DNA of 64,000 bases from Neurospora tetraspora (GCF_033439725.1 NW_026944383.1:1426001-1490000); one strand, 5' to 3'. Numbered from the stretch's first letter, positions 21,979 to 33,405 are shown. Notes: generated by a model from the letters alone, not told the origin. Made by a program: numbers and translations.

Positions 21979-24900
21979 ATGATGCCCGAGCAGGTCGCTT
22001 CTCAGCCCGCAGTTGCTAAACGCCCATCCGACACCACACACAGAAACCCCGGCGCTCCGAATTCGAACAACAAATACCAAATCAACGTCAACCGCTCAAA
22101 GACGAAAAAATGGGCCAACTTCAAGCCACAGAACTACGACGGTGATGATTGGGGAAGCGATGAATACGACGATGTTGACGAGGAACCTCCATCCGCCCTT
22201 CGGCAGCCTGTTAAGCAGTACAAGCCATATACACCAGCATTGCATCTACAAACTCAGCAACCGCCAGCTGCTCCCTCGGGCCGTATCGCTCAGATGGTAG
22301 CCGCCTCTTCCACGCCAGCGACACCGAATGCTCTGCAAAGAGCGGGCACCTTTGGACAACCCCAATTCGATGCGCCTCCGACCAGTTCACCCGTGGTTGG
22401 AGGTAAACAGGCTCTTCCGTCCATGATGCGCGTGGCTACGATGCCCCAGAATGTCGGCCCGGCCTCTACACAGTTTCCACCGCGCAAGAGCAGCATGGGT
22501 CCTCGCGAGATACCGGACATGACTGACCCGACCCGCCAATCCAGGTCTACCACTTGGGCCGTCCCAACGCAAAGACCGTGGTCAGACGCTCGATCAGCCT
22601 CCCCCAACGCCAGGTCCCCGGTATCACCTAACAAGCCGCTGCCCCTTCCCCGACCTACTGATAGATATCGACGAATGGGCGAGGACAACAACGCGGGGCT
22701 GCAATCTTCGGGATCCGTAAACCAGGGACAGCTGGGTAACGGGGCTCACACTGCGGGCCTAAACTCGGGACCAGGTCACCAGGAACGTCGAGGTAGTGCA
22801 GCAGGCAATGAAGGTGGTGATAACTCGTGGGGTCGGAGGCCAAGTCTAGCTCCAGTGATGGAGCGAAACAGCGAGTATGGGGCCGAAGGAATGCTCGCCG
22901 GGCCTGCGTCGAAGGAGTCTGGTGTCGAACCTGTCGCTTTTGGAGAAGAAGAGGACAAGGTTCGGCGGTTCTCGACAAGTCCCAAACTGCCGGATCTGAC
23001 ACGCTTGTCGGGGTTCGGAGAAGATCTGTTTTCTACTCGGTTTTCGGTTCTAGCGCCTCAACTGGCTTCCATTCCAGACATCTCGAACCCTTCTAGCCCA
23101 GCAAAGGCTCCTGAACCAGAAGGGATCTCTACAGACGAACGTGCCGAAAAGGGTGGTAACTCGGAAAACGGTATCGTTACACCGGCAAATCCCAGTGTGG
23201 CGCCTACCTCACTGCCAGTCGCCGAACCTATGTCTACCGCACAAGCGCCACCACCTTCTACCTCTATTGGGGGTGCGGCAGTGTCTGATGCAACACCGCA
23301 GTTGGCACAGAAAGCCATTCGCTCTCAATCACCGCCTGACGAGTCTGTTGGGCTGCGGTACAACCAAGACGATGCTAATGAATCCCATGCAGTTGCTAAC
23401 GCTCCTCAACAACTGCCATCTACGATGGAAACGCCACAGGAAACGATTTCATCTGATATGGACAAACAGCCTGTTCGCCCGCGCCTTCCAGGTGGTTGGG
23501 TAACCGAAACATTATCCACGCCAGGAGAAACTCCCCCGCCTGCTCGTAACGAGACTTTTTCGAACATGACGAGCAACTTTCCCCAGCCTCCAAGTGCGTC
23601 ACTCGTCGCCAAATCCCATGCTGATGCTGAACGTGCGTCAAACGGCGGTCAGTCTCAACAGCACGACCCAAGCGAAACGAGTGAAGCAGCTATCGAATCC
23701 TCCCATTCGACGTCTGATAGAGAAGCTGCTCAGGCAACACCCACCTCAGATAAGGACATTCACGCAAGTCTTGCACCGACAATGGAACCTTCAAAACACC
23801 GGGACATAACTCCGACTGCGCCGTTAAACTTTAACCGTGGCTTGCTAGGGAGCAAGTCTGCCGAGCCACTGCACGTGCTACCTTCGCCAAACATGGGTGG
23901 TGGCTCGACCTTGAATACACCCGGCGATTCTCCACTCAAAGAAAGTGACCTGCTCAGGGATGAGATAACCAAGTTTTTGGGTGACCCTGAGATATCTGGC
24001 AGCTTTCTGGATATTTCCCGGTCATCGACAACACCAAATCACCCTGTTGCAGATGCTACCCGGGAGAGCAGCTATTTTGGAGATGTCTACGGTGACTATT
24101 TTGCTGCGAGCGAGGACAACCAAAGTCAAACCAAACTGGGGGCTACCACGCAACCAGCCGCAACAGATACACTTACACCCGTGGCGGCTGGCACGTCAAA
24201 GGCTGTTGTTGTAGCGCCTCTCTCTGTTGCTACCTCTACAAGTTCTGGATCTGGTGCTGCTACTTCGGTGTCCAAGCAAGATCCGACTGGGGAAACGGCT
24301 GGGGCTTTTGAGTTGCGGCGTCGCTTTTCCTGGGAAGGACCGTCCGAGCAGGACGCCTCAAACGCTCCTGAAGTGGATCCTGCATACCATGTCGAGCAAA
24401 AGTCCCGGACCTCTGGCCCTGATGGTGTTTCTTTGGCTTCTTCGACGCCAGCTGCAGAAAAGATCGGAGAAACAATGGCACTCACGCTGTCGAATGCCGA
24501 CGAGTCGCTTCCTATTCCGACCGAAACTGAGAACAAGCCGGCTCCAGAAGCATCGGGTGGGATATCTCATGACGTATCAGAAGTCAGCACGCTTCCATCA
24601 AGGTCAATGTTAGAGCCGGCTTCTCCCATCTCTGCTGGCTCAGATGAGGCTGAATCCCGCCGTCGGGCGCTCTCCTTGGCTCAAGATCAGGCTCTTCCTC
24701 AACCTTTAGACCAGCATCCCGCTTTTGGGGAGAAGGCTTCCATTCGCCGTGGATCATCGGGACCAAAAGACCCGGTCAATATCATATCGTTTCGACAAAT
24801 TATGGATATGCCTTCATCATCGGATCGACTCAAGCATTACAACGAAACCCGACTGCAATTTGCCGCTATCGACACCGGATTGGAGGAGTGGCTCCTGGCT

Positions 24901-25209
24901 ATGAAATCCAAGTATCCCGAACACTCGAACGCTACGTCATCCTTCAAAGACTCATTGACGATACCTGTTATGTCAATGGATAATCAGCAAAGCGGAGAGG
25001 TTCTGTCACTTCAGCAAGGCGGGCGGCCAGGAACCAACATGCCAATGCCGCCATCGTTGCCCTACGGGCACTCGGGCTTCGCACATTCTAGCCAGCAGGT
25101 TGGGACCAAAGGCAAAGAACTTCTTTTTGCAGCTGGCAAGGCCGGGAAGGGTCTGCTCAGCAAGGGAAAGAGCAAGTTGAGGGGAACCGGCGACAAGGTT
25201 TTCTTCTAG
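21979..25209 (+). CDS. Large disordered conserved fungal protein
   Basis: A single uninterrupted ORF of 1076 aa from the first ATG. A second ATG follows immediately, and the frame is open a few codons upstream without another ATG. Most of the chain is Ser/Pro/Thr/Glu-rich and predicted by eye to be disordered. Two blocks look conserved and structured. An N-terminal block reads KYQINVNRSKTKKW...KPQNYDGDDWG. A C-terminal block near residues 932-982 reads IISFRQIMDMPSSSDRLKHY, then NETRLQFAAIDTGLEEWL. The end is a basic Gly/Lys tail (FAAGKAGKGLLSKGKSKLRG). The acidic N-terminal part and basic C-terminus suggest a membrane- or cytoskeleton-associated scaffold, but no named family is recognised and no function is proposed. 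Confidence 0.85.
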   Translation: MMPEQVASQPAVAKRPSDTTHRNPGAPNSNNKYQINVNRSKTKKWANFKPQNYDGDDWGSDEYDDVDEEPPSALRQPVKQYKPYTPALHLQTQQPPAAPSGRIAQMVAASSTPATPNALQRAGTFGQPQFDAPPTSSPVVGGKQALPSMMRVATMPQNVGPASTQFPPRKSSMGPREIPDMTDPTRQSRSTTWAVPTQRPWSDARSASPNARSPVSPNKPLPLPRPTDRYRRMGEDNNAGLQSSGSVNQGQLGNGAHTAGLNSGPGHQERRGSAAGNEGGDNSWGRRPSLAPVMERNSEYGAEGMLAGPASKESGVEPVAFGEEEDKVRRFSTSPKLPDLTRLSGFGEDLFSTRFSVLAPQLASIPDISNPSSPAKAPEPEGISTDERAEKGGNSENGIVTPANPSVAPTSLPVAEPMSTAQAPPPSTSIGGAAVSDATPQLAQKAIRSQSPPDESVGLRYNQDDANESHAVANAPQQLPSTMETPQETISSDMDKQPVRPRLPGGWVTETLSTPGETPPPARNETFSNMTSNFPQPPSASLVAKSHADAERASNGGQSQQHDPSETSEAAIESSHSTSDREAAQATPTSDKDIHASLAPTMEPSKHRDITPTAPLNFNRGLLGSKSAEPLHVLPSPNMGGGSTLNTPGDSPLKESDLLRDEITKFLGDPEISGSFLDISRSSTTPNHPVADATRESSYFGDVYGDYFAASEDNQSQTKLGATTQPAATDTLTPVAAGTSKAVVVAPLSVATSTSSGSGAATSVSKQDPTGETAGAFELRRRFSWEGPSEQDASNAPEVDPAYHVEQKSRTSGPDGVSLASSTPAAEKIGETMALTLSNADESLPIPTETENKPAPEASGGISHDVSEVSTLPSRSMLEPASPISAGSDEAESRRRALSLAQDQALPQPLDQHPAFGEKASIRRGSSGPKDPVNIISFRQIMDMPSSSDRLKHYNETRLQFAAIDTGLEEWLLAMKSKYPEHSNATSSFKDSLTIPVMSMDNQQSGEVLSLQQGGRPGTNMPMPPSLPYGHSGFAHSSQQVGTKGKELLFAAGKAGKGLLSKGKSKLRGTGDKVFF

Positions 25210-27148
25210 GTTTCCGTCTCATCTTCGTCGGCACGTGGTTCTGCTTCGGTTTAGTCTTGATTTGGCTTTTAGCATTACTGGGACTATTCTCCCATCTAAT
25301 GAACTCTTTTCGATTGGGCGTGGCCTACTGGGTTGTGGATTCTGACAGAGCACGCAATCCGGACCGCAGACATTCTATACATCTGACACGTAACGGATTG
25401 CCATTTCTACCACGCGGTTGATTCCGAATTTCTGTTTGGCATACTACGGGCCTACTGCGATGTATTATCATATTGGGGCGGTTTGATATGTAACATGGAA
25501 TTCCATGGAGGTGTTGAGGCTGCTTTGTTGACAATACAGATCATGTATGAAGGGAGATAGTGATGGCAGAAAGCTTGTGTGCCCATTGCGAGATTGGATG
25601 TCAAAGATGGTGCAAATCACAAAGTTATAGGGAAATTCTTTGCCTTGATGAGCCAGCCAGCCACTACATGCATCATATCCTCAGATGTCACAGTCGATCT
25701 TCCACAGCCCCAGCGGTCGACTTCCATTCCTCTTCCATTCTTCCATCACGAAACGATGAGCAGCATGGCGTGCCGCATTCCAGTTGCACAATGACATCCA
25801 GACGTCCACGGAATCCAGTTCTCCAGATTCCAGTCGATTTGTAGGGCCGAGACTGGCAGATTTCCCGTAGCCCAGCATGGTGGCCCAGCGTTGTGCTCCC
25901 CCAACTTCCCTAGACCACGTTCCTATCAGACTGTCCATTGAGTGAACCGGTGCGTTCCAGCTCGTGCAGGGCACTTCGATTGTCACACACTGGCCTGCCC
26001 GCTTCGGCTATGACCCTGGCAAGCCTGGCTTATGTATCCCTCTTCTGATCCTGTCATCAGCTCGCTAACTGCAATGTTTACTTGGAATGCCCAATCTTCA
26101 CTGCCTGAAACTGTAGCGGATGCTGTATCATCACTGCAATTACGAGGCCATGGGAGCCATAGCGGAAGGTGACCGTAGAAGGCCATGGGGATCTCATCCG
26201 CCATGAACATATCGCTGGACCGAAGGGATGAAGCGCCCATCTCAGCCCAGCAAGCCCAGAGAATCCTTCAGGCCCCTGTCGACCCTAACGGGCATGCACG
26301 GCGTGTTGGTGCTTCAGTTCCCGGACCCCTGTCCGAAAGAGACGATGGGGTGGACTTTGACCAGGAGACCTTGCTCCCGCAATTTCAGCACCTGCAGCGT
26401 CTCCAGAAATCTTCAGGCCGGACCGCGTCTGCCTTGTGACTTGTCTCTCACCTTTCCCGCCTCAGCAGTTCCTGACCTTGACGCGCAATTCTCTCTTCAC
26501 TTCTACGTCCATCTCTCACCTTGCCGAACCTCTGCCAAAAGACACATATCAATCAACATAACCGCAATCCCAGAGACGCGAGCCTTGACTGATGTCAAGG
26601 GTTGATCGCTAGCCACCGTAACAGCCGACTTGAGCTTGTATCGGGAATCCTCTCAAGACCACATACACCCACACCGTATGAGTCGGAGCTCAGCAGCAGC
26701 ATTGACACCAGATCAACCGACAAACAACACGTTCCTTCTACTTCTCTCATCATAACCTCAACACAAATTCAAAGTCCGGGTTGTTCATCCAGAACGAAGC
26801 TACCCCACGCGCGAGTGCAGTTCTACCGAAATCATCACCTCTAGGCCCAAGCTCCTCGGCTGCTGGTGCCGTTGACCGGGAACGAATCGAGTGTGGAAAC
26901 CGCGTGCTGGGGGGAACGCCCGAGAAGCAATTGTGGGAGAAGGACGTGGATGTAAAAACTGGTGATAGTCTGAACATCGAGAAGTAAGACGACAGTGACA
27001 GTTACACGACCTGCGTTGTCGTCTCACAGCGATCTGACTCGGACTCCACCGCTATCTGTGCTCGTCCATAGCCAGGAGAGCCTTGCTGACATTGTACTGA
27101 CCAAGAAGTTGCACCTCCACGCGACACATCGTCGGCCTCACCTCTCAC
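25210..27148. other. Intergenic, no gene seen
   Basis: A 1.9-kb spacer between two large plus-strand genes. It should contain the 3'UTR of the upstream gene and the promoter and long pyrimidine-rich leader of the downstream one. Several short ORFs on both strands (for example 26228-26605) lack recognisable features. Confidence 0.5.
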
Positions 27149-30100
27149 ATGGCAGCTCACGGCCAATACTATACGCATTCGGCTGGAAACCAATCGCAGC
27201 AGGTCTACTTCCACCCACAGCAACCGCAATATCAGCAACAACAGCAGCAGCACCAGCAGCAGGGCCACGCCCCGCAGTCGCATTCCCAGTCGTATTCAAC
27301 GTCCCAGCCGCAGCCACAGCCTGATGATACCAATGCGCCGAATCGACATCCATCTTTTATAGGGCTGCCTCCAATTTCTCGAGCATCCACCTTTTCATCT
27401 CTACTGAGACCCTTCCAGATCGAAGGTTCTGCCGGCGACAACAATAACACATACAGTGACGCCGACGCTACCCCGCGAAACTCAACCCAGTATCAACAAG
27501 GGCAACAACAAGGTGGACAAACCGTTGTCACAACCCCGCAAACTGTGTCTGAACCCATTTCCATGGCTACGAACCAGACTGCCGGTGGTGTACAACCACC
27601 GCACGGCCAGTTCACGACCCAAACACCTCCACCAGGCCAGTTCATCCAAAATATGTATCGTCCAAATCAAAGTCCGGCGCAGGGTCAAATGCAAATCCAA
27701 GGACAACCATTACCCAATGGTTTCCCATCACCTCCTAGTACTGGATCCGTGCCTGGTCAATCGCCGGTCCAGGCCCAGCCAGGTCAACCCAGTCCACCAG
27801 GCAACGCCCAGGGGCAACCCGGATCGGCCCCGGGAGCACCCGGGGCTCCCCTCCCTGTCATGATGCCTCCTCCTCACTTGGCAGGAAGGTTCCCGCAAGG
27901 AAACTGGAACTTGCAGGAGTCTCATTTGTCGGAGCCACTACAGCCCACGAATCGTCACCGACACTCGTCTAGCAATGCATCACAGCAACCCTTCTATGGT
28001 TTCGACAAAGAGACGGGCGTTCCGGCATCGCCACGGAGCCAGAGGGCTCCAGAGGCAGAGCAGCAACCACAAATCCAGCCGGTAGACCAGAACGGCCAAG
28101 GCCCGCAACTCAATGGCCAGGACAACTCCGGGAATCTCATCGAGCAGCGTCCGCGCGGGAAGTCGTTGTCACAGACAAATACGGACGTGGATGACCTACC
28201 GGCACCCGGTCCGATCCCAGCTGCCGATGGGAACAGGGCAAGGCGAAACTCGGGTATCTTCTCGAGCCTCCGCAACAGGGTTGGGGCGGGTACTCCGGTC
28301 ACAAGTGACGCAGTTTCCGATGCCAGTGTCATGACGGACGAAACAGGAGGACAGCAGCAGAGACGCGCCCAGATGTTCAGTGCGCTAGGTGCCGCAGGCG
28401 CAACGGAGGCTCCTCAAAGTAAGGAAAGCATCATTGCTCATGGCAGCACCACGCCCGTGAATGGCGGACTACAGTCACCCCCTCCTCAGCACCAGCAGCA
28501 ACAGCCGAAGAAAAGTAGAATGGGCCTTAAGGCCATGTTCAGCCGGTCATCGCAGCAGGATGTTTCCCGACCTTCTGGAAGCGCGCAGTCAGCTAGGCCT
28601 ACGACGCAGGGTCAAGCTCATGGTCAGCATCAGGTACAACAACCCGTTGCTATGAGTGGCGCCAACCCAATGTATCCTCTGCGACCAAAGACTTCGGGCC
28701 AGGTTCCCCCTCAGCAACATCAGTCTCTTGCCTCTATTGCCGAATCTGAAAAGGCTAGAAAAGCCTCTGGTGGAATATTTGGCATGTTTAAGAACAAGGA
28801 CGCAAAGCCAGTGCCAGGTACCGGGGCTGGCCAGCCGCTCATGGACCCCAGGCAGACGCTACAAGGTATGGGACGAGGACAAATGGCAATGCCACCTCCT
28901 GGGCAAGGGCAATTCCCACAACAGCAGTATCGTCAACAGTTCCCAGTTGGTCCTGATGGAAAGTTGCTGATCTTCCCTGGTCAACTTCCTCCTCAACATC
29001 AGCAGTTCATGCAACAAGGTCATCCAGGCATGCATCAGCTGCAGCAGATGCAGATGCAAGGGCAAATACCAGGGCAGCAACGACCCCAGATTAACATGCA
29101 GCAGTCTCAGCCTTTGTTGCAGGGTCAAAATGGAGGTCCACAGATTCAGCCGCAACAACAGCATCAGCAGCAACTCGACACTCGTCAGGGTCAAAATAAT
29201 GGCCAAAATGTGGTCTCTACAGGTCCTGTCAGCCCGCCAGTTGCTTCTCCCGCACCTTCAGATACTCAATCCGTAGTAGAACAGTCTCGTCCCCAGCAAA
29301 ATACACCTCCCGCCACCAATGGACAGGCGCCTCCGGCGGCAACGAACGGAGGCCACGCCCGGACGTTCTCTCAAGGCAGTAACTTACCCAACACGTATAC
29401 TCTCGGCATGAACGGTAATCAGCCAAATCAGTTGCCTGCGCGAAAGCCGGTAGGGTCCAGGGTCGTCTCAGCTCAGATCCCTCCAAGTCTTATGCCACAA
29501 CAACAGCAACGCCAAAGGGGGGCTTCGGTCTCCTCAACTCAACATCCTCAACCTCCTCGACCCCAGAGTCCGCCGAGCATGCAACCCCCGTCAAGCTTGG
29601 GAACCCAACGCCCTTTGGATTCTCAGCACACTTTGGCATCCCAAGGCGGAAAGTCTCTTCCCGATGTTCCCACCTCTGCGCAGCGGGCGGATCAACAAAG
29701 CTCTGGTGCACAAGACCAGCAAAACCAAGGACCGGGTCGCCAGCAACAATCACAGCCACAACCTATGCCAGCTGGCCCGCAGAGCCTTGGTCAAGGCATT
29801 CCCAACCAAATCATCCCTCCCGCTGGCCATTCACTATCTCACGCGGCAACTATGGGGCCTGGCTTTCCGGCACAACAACCACAACAACCTCAGAGACCTC
29901 AGCAACCCAGCCCCGGTTTCCCCCCTCGGAATGTCATGACTACAGCCCCTCCGCCCAAGGAGAAGGAGCAGAGCACTATTTCCAAGCTTTTCAGAGGGAC
30001 TAAACAACAGACCCCGCCAACAACCTCTCAGGAGAAAGGGAAATCGTCGTTCATGAGCGCTTTGAAACGGGGCGGCAATACCAAGCAAGGAGAGGCCCAA

Positions 30101-32893
30101 CCAAGGTCTCAGCCCCAGTCGCCTCAAGCCAACCAAGGACAGTTCCAGCCGAACCAAGCTCAGATGCAGCAAGCACAAAGGCAGCCAGGTTTGCAGCCTC
30201 CTCAAAGCCAGCTGCCGGGACAACCGCAACAGCCGCAACAGCAGCAACAACAGCAAGAGTCACGACCGGGACTGGGAGAACGACGGTCAAGCCCGCATTT
30301 GCAGTATCAACATGAGAGGCAGGATCCGTCCAAAGCCCCTAGCCCACCGGCACAGGCAGATCTGGCCATGCGCCCACCTGGGCAGCAGTCATCGCAGCAG
30401 CCTACCCGGCCTACCCGTCAACCTGTTACATCCGCTCCTGGCGCTCCCAATCAGTCTACACCTGTGCCCCAGACAATCCAACAGCCGCAACAAATGGTTC
30501 AGGGACAGCCAGGCCCAACCCCAGGTTTGGTCCAGGGGCAGGGACCGGTGCCAGGACAGCCGTTGCATCCTAACCAGATGGCAGGTCAAGCTCAGGCTCA
30601 GGCTTTCGCTCAGCAGCAGTTTTTCCAAGCGCAAGCTCAGGCCCATGCGCAGGCCCAGATGTTTCAAAGGTTCCAACAACAACAAGTCCAGCTTGCTGCT
30701 CAAGGCCAAGCCCCTCGCCCAGGTCAGCCTCCAGCCCAAGGCCAAGGTCAAGACCAGAATCCAGCGACATCTGCGCCTCCAGGTCAAGAGCCTCGGTATG
30801 CCCAGGTGCCCATTCCAGCCGGTTATTTTTCTGTACACCAGGGGATGGCACAAACTCCTTCGCCCATGGGCATGCCGATGCCGTATTTCATAAACGTTCC
30901 TGGCCAGCCGCCGCAAGGCTATTTTATGCCGATGCCAGGGCAGATGATTCCCCCGGGGATGCCCGGAATGCCGCAGATGTTGCCTCCTGGGTTTGTTCCC
31001 GGTCAACCTTTTATGTATGCTCATCCCGGCGGTGGCCCAATGCCGCCACCTGGACCTCCAGGAAGCGTACCCATGGCTGGACCTCCGGGAAGCATGCCCA
31101 TGGCCACGCCTTCTTCCGCTGGTGGCACCCCCTTCTTTACACCGCCGACCTCTCATGGAGGACCTCAACAAGTGTTCCACGTTCCCGTACACCCATCATC
31201 TCCTCCGCCGGGCAGTGAGCATTCTGGACAGCATCCTCCAAGCATCTCGCCTACTCCTCCGCCGTTTATCGGAACATCAAGACAGGCTAGCAACGTTTCT
31301 CCTCAACCTCAGTTGCAGTTCCAGCAGCCACCGCCGCAGCCATCGCCCTCTCCGCCGAACTATCCCCTCCCGAACACGCCTTTCTCTCCAGTGAATCCGG
31401 ACGCGGCGAATGTTCTCAACCCACCGCTTCCCGTGAGCGAACCACTGCAGCAGCAGCAGCAGCAGCAACAGCAGCAACAGCCTAACCCGGGTCTTTTCAT
31501 CCCCCAACGACAAGTCAGCCAAGTCAGCGCCATGTCCTCCCTGCAGCCCAGCAACGGATCGCCTTCGATGAACGTGATTTCGCCCATCTCGAACGACAGC
31601 GGAGTGACGCAGATTCCCGAAGGAGGACAGCAGCAACTTTCCCGTTCCGGATCCGCGGCTCTTCCTCCGGACTCCAGGACCGTCAGCCCGGAACCAGTTA
31701 ATGTAGCCCAGAGACTTTTTGGTTTGAGGATTGATGAGGATGGTGGTGATGACGATAAGGACAGCAAGAAGGGTGAGAACGACGACCACCATCATCCGTG
31801 GAACGGAATCGCCACGGACAGTGACTCTAGGGCAGTTAGTCCGGAACCACTTTTGGATGAACATGGGCCTATGACACCGCCGCCTACCACGGTTAGCTTC
31901 ATCCGCGCGCAGGCACAGGAGGTCCATGTGCACCGGTCGCCGGATAGGCATGTTGGGGAGAATAATATATATGATGCGACGCCGAGACAGTCGATTAAAT
32001 CACCTGTCCTACTGCAGAGGCGCAACTCTGTGGATGAGGAGGAGGATGAGCCTGCTCTGCTCGAGTCTCAGAACGAGGATTCAATAGCTGGCTTCTTCGA
32101 AAAGAAGGTCGATGGTTTAAGTGATATCCGTGAGGAGTCTCCCGAAAAGGGAAACAGCTATATCATCATGGCTCCTCCTGTCGAAGATGTTCATGACGAA
32201 GTCGAGAAAGCAGCTGCGCCAGCTCCAGCTCATCAAGCGCTTGTCGTCGAAAACGGGGAAACCAACCACGGGAAACCTGTCGGATTAGAGGAGGATGAGA
32301 AGGAGGAGCCAGTTCTTCCAAGCCAGGTCGAGCATAGCAAGCAGCAGCAGCAGTCACCCAAACCTCAACCCCAGCCAGAAGCCTCTGCACCAGTCCCAGC
32401 AGCGCAGCAACAACAACCCATCATAATCTCCCCCTCCCCCTCCCCCACCCAAACCCCCGAACCCAGCAAGCCGCAGCAACTCCACCATCAACAACCGCAA
32501 CCCGACTCCTCAAACGGCGTCATCACCACCGCCTCCGGCTTCCTCATTTCCTCCTCCCCCTCTTCCAACCCCACCCCGGATAACCCCAAAGGCATCCACA
32601 TCAAACCCCTAACCGACCGCTCCATCTTCGAAGAAGCCAAGCGCAAACAATTGCTCAGGGAGCAAGAGGAGAAGATTCCTGTGTTTTCGGATGATGATGA
32701 TTACATCATGAATCAGAACAATGGGGCGAATTTTGCGGCGGGAGCGGCGGGGCAGGGAATGGGGAATAAGAAAAAGGAGGATGATTTGGATGCTGTGCCG
32801 ATGATGAGTGCTACGAGTTATCCCGGGCAGGAGTGGAATCCGTATGATTTTGGGATGGGGGGAGGGGATGGCGGGGAGGGGTGGGAGGATTGA
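27149..32893 (+). CDS. Giant Gln/Pro-rich low-complexity protein
   Basis: An intronless ORF of 1914 aa starting in a good context (CTCACATGGCAG). It is dominated by Gln, Pro, Gly and Ser, with polyglutamine tracts near residues 31-40, 1050 and 1435, and with PG(Q/M)P-type repeats. Five short basic-plus-hydrophobic segments punctuate the disorder: SGIFSSLRNR (about 367), MGLKAMFSRSS (about 456), GGIFGMFKNK (about 540), STISKLFRG (about 942) and SSFMSALKRG (about 965). The C-terminal third becomes acidic. It contains IAGFFEKKVDGLSDIREESP and FEEAKRKQLLREQEEKIPVF, and ends EWNPYDFGMGGGDGGEGWED. The composition suggests a condensate- or scaffold-type protein. No known domain is visible and no function is assigned. 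Confidence 0.85.
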   Translation: MAAHGQYYTHSAGNQSQQVYFHPQQPQYQQQQQQHQQQGHAPQSHSQSYSTSQPQPQPDDTNAPNRHPSFIGLPPISRASTFSSLLRPFQIEGSAGDNNNTYSDADATPRNSTQYQQGQQQGGQTVVTTPQTVSEPISMATNQTAGGVQPPHGQFTTQTPPPGQFIQNMYRPNQSPAQGQMQIQGQPLPNGFPSPPSTGSVPGQSPVQAQPGQPSPPGNAQGQPGSAPGAPGAPLPVMMPPPHLAGRFPQGNWNLQESHLSEPLQPTNRHRHSSSNASQQPFYGFDKETGVPASPRSQRAPEAEQQPQIQPVDQNGQGPQLNGQDNSGNLIEQRPRGKSLSQTNTDVDDLPAPGPIPAADGNRARRNSGIFSSLRNRVGAGTPVTSDAVSDASVMTDETGGQQQRRAQMFSALGAAGATEAPQSKESIIAHGSTTPVNGGLQSPPPQHQQQQPKKSRMGLKAMFSRSSQQDVSRPSGSAQSARPTTQGQAHGQHQVQQPVAMSGANPMYPLRPKTSGQVPPQQHQSLASIAESEKARKASGGIFGMFKNKDAKPVPGTGAGQPLMDPRQTLQGMGRGQMAMPPPGQGQFPQQQYRQQFPVGPDGKLLIFPGQLPPQHQQFMQQGHPGMHQLQQMQMQGQIPGQQRPQINMQQSQPLLQGQNGGPQIQPQQQHQQQLDTRQGQNNGQNVVSTGPVSPPVASPAPSDTQSVVEQSRPQQNTPPATNGQAPPAATNGGHARTFSQGSNLPNTYTLGMNGNQPNQLPARKPVGSRVVSAQIPPSLMPQQQQRQRGASVSSTQHPQPPRPQSPPSMQPPSSLGTQRPLDSQHTLASQGGKSLPDVPTSAQRADQQSSGAQDQQNQGPGRQQQSQPQPMPAGPQSLGQGIPNQIIPPAGHSLSHAATMGPGFPAQQPQQPQRPQQPSPGFPPRNVMTTAPPPKEKEQSTISKLFRGTKQQTPPTTSQEKGKSSFMSALKRGGNTKQGEAQPRSQPQSPQANQGQFQPNQAQMQQAQRQPGLQPPQSQLPGQPQQPQQQQQQQESRPGLGERRSSPHLQYQHERQDPSKAPSPPAQADLAMRPPGQQSSQQPTRPTRQPVTSAPGAPNQSTPVPQTIQQPQQMVQGQPGPTPGLVQGQGPVPGQPLHPNQMAGQAQAQAFAQQQFFQAQAQAHAQAQMFQRFQQQQVQLAAQGQAPRPGQPPAQGQGQDQNPATSAPPGQEPRYAQVPIPAGYFSVHQGMAQTPSPMGMPMPYFINVPGQPPQGYFMPMPGQMIPPGMPGMPQMLPPGFVPGQPFMYAHPGGGPMPPPGPPGSVPMAGPPGSMPMATPSSAGGTPFFTPPTSHGGPQQVFHVPVHPSSPPPGSEHSGQHPPSISPTPPPFIGTSRQASNVSPQPQLQFQQPPPQPSPSPPNYPLPNTPFSPVNPDAANVLNPPLPVSEPLQQQQQQQQQQQPNPGLFIPQRQVSQVSAMSSLQPSNGSPSMNVISPISNDSGVTQIPEGGQQQLSRSGSAALPPDSRTVSPEPVNVAQRLFGLRIDEDGGDDDKDSKKGENDDHHHPWNGIATDSDSRAVSPEPLLDEHGPMTPPPTTVSFIRAQAQEVHVHRSPDRHVGENNIYDATPRQSIKSPVLLQRRNSVDEEEDEPALLESQNEDSIAGFFEKKVDGLSDIREESPEKGNSYIIMAPPVEDVHDEVEKAAAPAPAHQALVVENGETNHGKPVGLEEDEKEEPVLPSQVEHSKQQQQSPKPQPQPEASAPVPAAQQQQPIIISPSPSPTQTPEPSKPQQLHHQQPQPDSSNGVITTASGFLISSSPSSNPTPDNPKGIHIKPLTDRSIFEEAKRKQLLREQEEKIPVFSDDDDYIMNQNNGANFAAGAAGQGMGNKKKEDDLDAVPMMSATSYPGQEWNPYDFGMGGGDGGEGWED

Positions 32894-33368
32894 GATTTGA
32901 GAGCGGGTGGGTGGTTGATGGTGGTTTGAGGTGGTGGTTGAGGTTGAGGTGGTTTGGGTGTTAAGTGCCTGTGGGGTGAGATGATGGGAACGGAGAAAGG
33001 AAGGAAGGAAGGCAGGAACGTGAAAAAAAAGTAATGACTGAGGAGGGAAGAAAGATTTTACAAACACTCTCTGGTTCATATTCCAGGGATACATACCTGT
33101 ACCGTATTTATTCTCCATGTGCCAGACCACAAACCGACGGACATACGTATATACGTCTTCTTCGCATGTATCTACAAGTAAAAGGCACATTGTTTATACC
33201 CATCTTCGCTTCTCTTACTGCTTTTTAGTTAATGCATTTGCATCATTCAGAAATTTACTTTTGGTTTCTCTAGTTCTAGACTCTCTCGGGTTTTGTACCT
33301 AGACTAAATACTATAGCCGGTTCTCGAAAGGTTAATACATAAACAACAACTCCTTCCTTCATCTACAC

Positions 33369-33405
<37 letters not shown>

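Noticed and set aside
21899-21993. Upstream ATG and GTTAGT donor as a first exon of the 1076-aa protein
   Set aside because: No acceptor in range restores the reading frame at a plausible intron length.
33373-33401. Poly(A) run as a LINE/SINE tail
   Set aside because: No element body or target-site duplication flanks it; homopolymer runs of this kind occur elsewhere in the window, inside an intron.
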